Assembly: GCA_018287875.1 (NCBI GenBank)
Contig: JAGVVL010000009.1
Coordinates: 1,674,001 to 1,738,000, forward strand
DNA: 64,000 nucleotides
Source: Nigrospora sphaerica
Lineage: Eukaryota; Ascomycota; Sordariomycetes; Amphisphaeriales; Apiosporaceae
Direction: 5' to 3'
The notes under the pieces are model-generated. The model did not search any database. It had not been told where the DNA came from and saw only the letters and a program-made list of their open reading frames with translations. The translations under genes were made by a program, and so were the position numbers. Numbering within the stretch: the first letter of the stretch is position 1; each line of letters begins with the position of its first letter. Shown here one piece after another: positions 55,901 to 64,000 of the stretch.

Positions 55901-57070
55901 TTCGTCGGTTTTTTGATCGCTGTGGTTGGCGGGCAGGGTGGCGGCATGGATGGATTGGCTTTATTCATGGATGCTTGCGTGGCCCACGGTGATTATCTAC
56001 CTATCCAATCTATGCTTCGTCTAACTGTTCGTACGCATCCATACCTAGTACAATCCCCGGGATGGATTGCCTGACCACGCACGCGTGAGTTGTAGACGTC
56101 CCTCCCGCTCCCCCCCCCGGATGGGAACATCTACCTGAAGCCCGTGTCTCCCCGCGGTAGTGGTGGAATGAGCTATGAACGGCCGCGACTCGCATTCGGG
56201 CACCCCTCACATCCTCTCCCATTCCACCGTCAGCGTCTCCGAGGGGAAAATGGCCAATGACGGTCTGGGTGAAGGACCGGGCCTGTGCTACCGCTACTTC
56301 GTGGCTCTCGCGTACCTACCTACTTAATTTACCTAGCAGCTACAACAACAGGTAGATGGTACCTTACGAACGTACCTTGGCAGCTTCAGGCGAGCCGGGC
56401 AACCCAACGTTCTGCGACTAGTTGTTGTCCGTTGGTCCCCCTGACTAATTCCAGGTGGTACATCCTTAAACGGCCGCCACCACATGGGCGGCCGGGGGTT
56501 GACCGGTGCTGGTCTCGACTGGGGATCCTTGCCCCTGGTCCGACGCAGGTACGGGCAGTGCCAAGCACCGCTGCAGGGCTTGGCCGGCCGCGTTCTGGAC
56601 GGCACGTCAAGGTGGTGATGCGCAACCAATGGCACGGCAGACGACCTTCCCGGCGATGGCGCGCGAGGATGTGTTGGCTGTGTTCGACAGGGAGCTGGCC
56701 GCCATTCCGTGCCCCAGTAGCTCACCCTTCGTGGCGCTGAGTAGCTCAATCCCGTTACTCGCCCATGGATATTTGTCTGCCTCCATCCCCGCCCTCTTCT
56801 TCCCGCCGTCCGTCTTTCCGTTTGCCCCCTCCCCTCAAGTGCAGCCTCAAGCTTGTCGTCACTCCTTAGTCCGGTGCCAGTTTCACCCAGCCGCTCCTTT
56901 GCCAATATACGTTCGACTCAGGGAGCTCTGTTACGTTATCAGGGCCTCGGCTTCTACCGCCACCCTCCTTCTTCTGGATCGCTTCTAAATACCGACGTCC
57001 CCTGCCGTCACCAACCTGAACCTTTGTTTTGTTGTTCGACCCAAGTCAACAGCACTTACACGCCCTCACC

Positions 57071-58584
57071 ATGAGATACACCACTGCCTTCGCCGTGGCC
57101 GCCGCTGTCGCCGGACAGGCCCAGGCCTCTTGCTCCAACGAGGGCGGCAACTTCTTCTGCGCTGCCGTCAAGGCCCTCAAGTACGACGGACTCGATGTCG
57201 CCGGCAAGTACCAGGCCGTCTCGGCCATGAAAGACGACGGTACCTGCGACTTCAAAGACACCGACTACTCGGGCCCCATCGCCCCCTTCGACGAGGACGT
57301 AGGTCCTAATCACGCCCCCGTGTCGCCTCGACCTGCTGACCTTGTGTAGTTGTCGGTCCATTTCCGGGGCCCCATACAACTCCAGACCTTCGCCGTCTAC
57401 TACCCCAAGGCCAACAAGAAACGCGAGGAGCCCAGGCTGCACTCCAAGCGTCACGGTCACCACCACCTCCACAGGAGGCTCCACGACCATCACAAAGTCG
57501 ACGAGCGCGCCGTGGGCGATGTTGTCAATGCCGTCATCAACGGTCAGGAGGTCTCGTGGAAGAACACCTGGGTCGGCGGGGATGCTGCTGTTCCGGCGCC
57601 CGCCGCGCCCGCGCCCGCCGTCTCCTCTCCTGAGGTAAAGGCCCCCGCCGTCAACGCGGCTTTCGTCAAGTCCGGCAAGCCGAGCCCCATGGCCAGCGCG
57701 GCCCCGAACTCCGGGGCTGTCGGAGACTTCGAGCGTGTTGCCTACTACTGTGCCGACAAGGCCAACGAGGCGACTGGTGTCACCTTCCTCGGCCACTATG
57801 GCGGCGCCGGCGCCGGCTCCGGTGTCTGGGACACGTGAGTTTTGTCCCGCCCTCGCCAGGCGTCCCCAAGCATTGACATGTGAGCGCTACAGGACCTTTG
57901 GCAGCAGTCTGTCCTACATAACCGAGGACGCCACCAAAGGTGCGGCCTCGCCTACCGTTTTGAAGAAGACTCTGGTCCCCGACAACACCGAGTTCGCCAT
58001 CTTCTCCGACAAGCAGTGCTCCGATCCGGACGCCAACTGCGGCTTCTACCGCAAGGGCAGCGTTGCCTACGGTGGGTACCTCCTATTCTTCCAATTTTCG
58101 CGAGCCGTTTCTGACCCCTTTGCTAGAGGGATTCAAGGGCGCCGACAAGGTTATGCTCTTCGAGTTCACAATGCCCATGTCCGGCAAGACGGGCTTCAAC
58201 GCCGATATGCCTTCCCTCTGGCTCCTCAACGGCAAGATCCCCCGTACTCAGCAGTACGGAAGCTGCTCTTGCTGGGGCGGCGTCGGCAAGGGCGGCTGCG
58301 GCGAGTTTGACATCGTCGAGGTTCTTGCTTCGGGCGACACCAAGTGCAAGTCGACCTTCCACTACACCAACTCGATCGGTAACTCCGACTATATCGACCG
58401 CCCCGCCGACAAGAGCATGAAGCTCGCCGTTGTCTTCCAGGCCTCGAGCTCCTCCGCCTCCATCAAGGTCCTGGACGATGACTTCGATATCTCGAGCAGC
58501 TTGACGTCGGACCAGGTTGAGAACATGGTCAATGACTTGAAGCGCCCCGGTCTTTTCAGCTTGATGGCCATTCCCGCCAGTTAA
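57071..58584 (+). CDS. TOS1: Cell wall protein, Tos1/Toh1 family
   Basis: Predicted exons are 57071-57298, 57350-57834, 57893-58071 and 58127-58584 (introns 51, 58 and 55 nt, each with a CTGAC or TTGAC branch), giving 449 aa. MRYTTAFAVAAAVAGQAQA is a signal peptide. The N-terminal Tos1 domain (SCSNEGGNFFCAAVKALKYD to YYPKANKKREEP) is followed by a His-rich basic linker (RHGHHHLHRRLHDHH) at about residues 122-136 with dibasic sites typical of Kex2. A Pro/Ala-rich linker then leads to the C-terminal domain from about 205: VAYYCADKANEATGVTFLGH, MPSLWLLNGKIPRTQQYGSC and CSCWGGVGKGGCGEFDIVEV. Its EFDIVE matches the ExDxxE active-site pattern of laminarinase-type (GH16-like) folds. Yeast Tos1 and Toh1 are covalently linked wall proteins of unclear enzymatic role. 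No GPI signal is seen at the C-terminus. Confidence 0.93.
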
Positions 58585-60180
58585 GCGGCTCGAACATGAT
58601 TCAAAGATGCCCGAGAGATCCCCGGGTGAGCCTGGAGGAGACTGGGCCAAAAGGGGGGGGCACACGCATCCGTTCTTCTTTTCGGGTTGCAATTTTCGGG
58701 CAATTTGCCGCTTCTTTTCGCCTATTCCTTGGTCATCTTGCAGCCCAAGATACCCCTATACTTGTTGCACGTGCGAGCGTATACAAATGGATTTTCGGAG
58801 TTGAGAATGTAACGCCTTCGTTGAGAGGCTGTGGTGCTTGGGTGGTACTCGCGCGCTGGGGTAGATAGTTGTTTTGTTCAATGATACCATTCCTCTTCTC
58901 GAGGCACGTTTGTATTGGGTATGGACTTGATTGAGCCACAAACGCCGGCGCTTACATCCTCATGTCAAAAGCGACATGCCTATGTTGAAAGCGCGCGACA
59001 AAGGAGGCCGACGATTGAAAATCCTCGCGGTACCCGACGAGTCACAACCATCGAGTCACGACGGTGATGGCACAACGAGAAGGGAGATTTAGGGAGAGCC
59101 GCACGGGATTTGTTCAGCACCCCGTGCGCCAGGCATAATTGCCAAGCGGCTTAGCTCGGCGAAAAGTCTCTTGGGTCACCGCCGTCCCAATGATCGAGCC
59201 AGACCGGTGACCCTCGGAGATGACTGCACCTGTTCTTTGCTTCTGGGCGGCCGCAACTGGGCGCACGCCCACACATGCGCGGGGCGAAGGCTCTTGGCCG
59301 GCAATTCCAGCTCGCATCGAAACCAACCCATATCGTGCCAGGCCCACGACGTCGAGAGCCGCTGGCACGGGCTTTGCTACGTTGGATTGAAATGGTGTGC
59401 GCTGCCGAGTCCTTGGCTCACCGAGTCCTGAACGGGATAGGCACTGGCGGACACTCGGCGTGCAAATGGGGCCGGGTGCGCCTGGATCGGTAGAATGAGG
59501 AAAAGGCGGGCGAAGGGGCGACGTCCTCTACTCTGCCGGCCGTGGCTCTCTCGCGAATCTCTTCCTCCTCCCGGGCTTTGCATTTTGCAGTGTTGGTCAC
59601 GACAGATGCGAGGCAAAGCCACAGAAAGTCGGGGAAGCGGGGTATTGGTCATCAGCTCGCGGCTTCGCGCTTTAGCCTGGCTGGCTGTAGACGCTGGTTT
59701 TCCAGCCTGGGGCGCCGGCTTCCTAAGCATCGAACCGCCAAGACGAAATCGGCAACTGGCACTATGCCCAACTGAGCACGTCTGACTGTTCGCTTAGAAT
59801 ACAAGCCCGGTGCCTCGCGAGATCAAGGAACCCGGCTACCGTAAGCCATGGATTCAACGAGGCGTAACGAAGCCGTTGACAGAGAGAGGTTTCTGTATCT
59901 CTCCCTTAGACGTATACACAGTTGAGTCGCATCGTCGAGCGTATAAGTATCATGGCCGTGCCGGCGGGTTGAGACGAAAGGAGAAGCATCACATCAACCG
60001 TTCATACAACACCAACAGTCGCAACCGACGACCCTGTACTTGCCATACGCAAGTAGCTTACTCATTGCCACGCACCACCCCGCACCTCTCTTGCCCCTAT
60101 TCGAGTATAGAAATACCACGACCTCCAATTCAGACGACTGTCGAGAGTAGATCAGACCAAGTACCGAGCAAGATTCCACC
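58585..60180. other. Intergenic region TOS1 / NmrA-like gene
   Basis: About 1.6 kb with only short frames. The first few hundred nt are presumably the TOS1 3' untranslated region. Confidence 0.5.
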
Positions 60181-61274
60181 ATGGCGAACAAGAACATCAT
60201 CACCATCTTTGGAGCGACGGGCAACCAGGGCGGCTCTGTCGTGCAGACCTTTCTCAGCGATCCCAAGCTGAAGAACGCGTGGGCCGTTCGCGGCGTCACG
60301 CGCGATGTTTCCAAGGATGTATCCAAGAAGCTGGCGGCGCAGGGCGCCGAAATGGTCTCGGCGGACCTCAACGACAAGGTGTCCCTGGTCAAGGCCATGA
60401 CGGGAGCCCACGCCGTCTTCGCCGTCACCAACTACTGGGAGACCATGGACGACAAGTTGGAGATCCAGCAGGGCAAGAACCTGGCGGATGCCGCCAAGGT
60501 AAGCGCGCCGTCGCCGCGAGATGTGGTGGTGGTGGCGGTTGCTGACATAGAGACCAGGAAGCGGGCGTACAGCTGTTTATCTGGAGCTCCCTGTACAATG
60601 TCACCAAGCGTAGGTACCGTCCCGTCACCAACACGCACCCCCCCAAAAGCCCCTTGGTCAACGGGCGACGGGAAAGCTGACATTGGCGCTCAGTCTCCAA
60701 CGGCGCGCTCTCCAAGGTCCACCACTTCGACAGCAAGGCCGCGGTGGAGGAGTACGTGCGCGAGCTGGGCATCCCGGCCAGCTTCTTCATGCCCGGCTTC
60801 TACATGACCAACCTGCCGCGGAGCATGTTCCGGCAGGGGGAGGACCAGGCGTGGACGCTGGGCATGCCCATTCCCAGCACGGCACCGATCCCCATGTACG
60901 CGACGGCTGACACGGGCAAGTACGTCAAGGCGATGGTGCTGCACCGGGAGCAGGTGCTGGGCAAGCGCTTGCTCGCGGCGACGGCCTACATGACGGGCGA
61001 CGAGATCGTTGCGGGGTTCCGCCGCGTGTTCCCGGCAGCCGGCGCGACGGCCAAGCACTTCGACGTGCCCAAGGACGTCTTCTTCGCCGGCATGAAGAGC
61101 CAAGGGAGCCCCGATTTCGTGGCCGAGGAGCTGTACGAAAACATGCGCCTCATGCACGACTTTGGGTACTACGGCGGCGACTCGCTGGACTGGACGCATA
61201 GCCTCATCGAGGACGAGCTTACCACCTGGGAACAGGTTGTGAAGGAGGCGCCGGCTTTCGCAGGTCTGAACTGA
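60181..61274 (+). CDS. NmrA-like NAD(P)-binding protein
   Basis: Predicted exons are 60181-60498, 60558-60609 and 60694-61274 (introns 59 and 84 nt), giving 316 aa. The N-terminus has a Rossmann dinucleotide-binding motif, IITIFGATGNQGGSVVQTFL, followed by VRGVTRDVSK and the second acidic turn MVSADLNDKVSLVKAM. After AVFAVTNYWETM the junctions give NLADAAKEAGVQLFIWSSLY and NVTKLSNGALSKVHHFDSKA. FMPGFYMTNLP and the acidic C-terminus complete the NmrA/HSCARG pattern. NmrA is a redox-sensing nitrogen-metabolite repressor that binds the GATA factor AreA. This protein looks closer to the HSCARG-like group of NmrA-like proteins, which can be NADP sensors or reductases, and its target is unknown. 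No nitrogen-metabolism gene lies next to it. Confidence 0.9.
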
Positions 61275-61992
61275 GGGGCAGAGGAGAGGGTCGTCGGAGC
61301 GGGAGGAAAGGGAGAAAGGAGTTACATTAGTACCAGGCACTCAGGAGGCGAGATCATAGTACCGGTTTATTGAGGTGAATATTGAAATTGCAGACGGCCG
61401 TCAAGGTTCCCCGGGGTCATGAGTGGGCATAGTTACTGTGTAGACCGAGTAGCTCCAAAGGGGGTCGGTAGTTAGCTCAGTCAAGTGCATAATGCTTACC
61501 GCCTTAAAGCACCCGATTAGTATCAACGTATCTACACATCCACGCCTCGCGGGCGCACCTATGAACCGCAAGGTGCGGAGAGTATACGTGACAAACACTC
61601 GATCGGATGCATGTTGAGAATGGACGGCCCTGTCAATGTCAACGTACCTTCTGTGTAAGTTAACAAAGTCGGTAGTTAGGGCGGTGGGGCCGGTCCACTA
61701 GAACGGAGATCAGGCGTCAAGCGGAAAAGCGAAGTCGGCGGTTGTACTCCGTACGTGAATCATCTCGACTCATCCCACTTTGACTGCCCCACGTTGAGCT
61801 CCCGCCATTTGACGGGCTTCCTGCAACGGCGCGAAGTCGGGCCAACACAATCCTCGCCCAAAGAAAAAGTAAACACAAAAGCTCTTTCCCCGATATAAGT
61901 CCTTTTCCCGTCCGACATTACCATTGCCCCCTCATCCGTCACGAGACCCTGTTTCCACCTTATCCCTCCCCGCCCTCCTCCCCTCTAGCACA
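61275..61992. other. Intergenic region, LYS1 promoter
   Basis: About 720 nt between the NmrA-like stop and the LYS1 start. CT-rich stretches precede the LYS1 ATG. Confidence 0.5.
61756..61773. promoter_or_regulatory. Possible CPC1/GCN4 general-control sites upstream of LYS1
   Basis: Two words near the TGACTCA consensus of the amino-acid general-control factor lie about 225 nt before the LYS1 start: TGAATCA at 61756-61762 and CGACTCAT at 61766-61773. Each has one mismatch. Their position before a lysine biosynthesis gene is suggestive only. Confidence 0.3.
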
Positions 61993-63229
<1,237 letters not shown>

Positions 63230-64000
63230 AGGGGTTGGGTGCCGAGTTGCGCAGCATTGGTCATGACGAATACTGAAACGAGATGAAGTGATGACGGAAT
63301 GGTTGGCGTTGGGGTACTAGGGCATCTTACTTTTACAAGGTGTAAAGAAAAAAGGAGGCCTGAAGCCTTGATCTTACGGAGCAGATTAGAGAAAACCAAT
63401 CGAATCACTCACATCGGGGCAAGGTTGGGCAAGACCCGTTTGCTCGTCCCGCCCTTATTTTGGGCAAGTCATCGTTCGTCGCATCTTCGTAACCTGTATT
63501 CTTCTACTCTGCCCTGCCACGTGCGGAACTGACCGGGCCTCATCCCCTTCGGGGTATTCTACTACAATCTTGCCAGTTCCGGGAGTATCCACGTCCACTT
63601 AGGCTTCTCGTCTTTTTTCTCTTCGTGTTCCCAGAGCCTCTCGTCGCAGCGGTGCTCGATTTTCAGGGTGCGCCCCATGCATTGGAAGAGAAACAATCCG
63701 TTCGACGTGATGCGGAGCAGAAGGAGTAGAAGGAACAGAGGAGGGAGGGTGAAAGGTAAGTACCTAATGTACGAAGTGCACGTGGGGTGGGGAGGGCCCC
63801 CCCCGGGTTTCACAGTAGCCGATGCGCGCGTGTGCCGAGGCTGTTCACAAGCCCCCGGAACTGGGCTTGACTCGGCGACGTCGGTGGCAGTTCTTCGCCT
63901 CTCCAACGCCCTCTTCCCCGGAATTCCACGCCGACGTCGCCAACCAGCCCTGAGGCACCGAGGCGGTGGAAAGCCGGTGGTTTTCCATTGTGTAGGTGTG
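63230..64000. other. Right-edge spacer, possible partial gene
   Basis: The last 770 nt hold a minus-strand frame whose end (63562-63678) has coding-like composition (start MGRTLKIEHRCDERLWEHEE) but no recognised motif. A CT-rich tract lies just upstream of its ATG, as in fungal promoters. A short gene or a terminal exon continuing outside the window is possible. Confidence 0.3.

Larger units (their letters stand above)
52837..57070. other. Gene-free stretch of 4.2 kb rich in microsatellites
   Basis: No convincing gene. The longest frame, 54541-55524 on the minus strand (327 codons), shows no motif, weak codon bias and no good start. The region holds (AC)n, (TG)n/(CA)n and (GTC)n tracts and GTACCT words at 56315-56376. 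Confidence 0.5.

Overview
The window is nuclear DNA of a filamentous ascomycete, most likely a Sordariomycete. The evidence is short introns (51-109 nt, with a few longer) that have GTRNGT donors and CTRAC-type branch sites, strongly GC-biased third codon positions, a dispersed single 5S rRNA gene, fungal-only families (Tos1, Ypt35, Swp1, Ost5, fungal Lys1, NatC Mak31/Naa38) and AGGTAC/GTACCT-rich spacers. I cannot name the species.

Layout. 1-10 kb: an Est1-like protein with an N-terminal zinc finger (minus strand), a gene-poor stretch of about 6 kb that carries a 5S rRNA gene, and a tail-anchored PPOX-fold flavoprotein-like gene (minus). 11-21 kb: RNA 3'-phosphate cyclase (plus), a type II membrane nucleotide pyrophosphatase/phosphodiesterase (minus) and the intronless XPG-family nuclease Rad2 (minus). 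21-30 kb: the NatC subunit Naa38 and the Mpv17/Sym1 protein (plus), the PX protein Ypt35 (minus) and a large uncharacterised fungal protein (minus). 33-40 kb: a small conserved-looking ORF, the 9-1-1 clamp subunit Rad1 and Ost5 (all minus), Gcn5 (plus) and an acidic unknown protein (minus). 44-53 kb: a proline-rich PY-motif protein, Swp1 and an RDEL-tailed glutaminyl cyclase (all minus), then a Kap120-type importin (plus). 57-63 kb: the cell-wall protein Tos1, an NmrA-like protein and saccharopine dehydrogenase Lys1 (all plus). The spacers at 3.4-9.4, 29.7-33.1, 40.6-44.4 and 52.8-57.1 kb hold no gene I can support, only microsatellites, homopolymers and inverted repeats.

Functional themes. 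These are housekeeping genes and show no metabolic cluster. Three act in genome maintenance or RNA-end/telomere biology (Rad2, Rad1, Est1-like). Two are subunits of the same oligosaccharyltransferase complex (Ost5, Swp1), and the neighbouring glutaminyl cyclase carries an ER-retention-like tail. I do not claim co-regulation. I saw no transposon, virus, CRISPR array, operon or convincing tRNA. No clearly new system emerged. The best leads are a 28-bp stem hairpin at 43.7 kb, the covariant 5S variant with a TATA element at -29, the RDEL-tagged glutaminyl cyclase, the acidic insertion next to the catalytic histidine of the RNA cyclase, and the 16-nt first exon of GCN5 that lies inside a perfect palindrome.

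Exon boundaries were inferred by hand from splice signals and reading frame. They are predictions, not transcript-supported.
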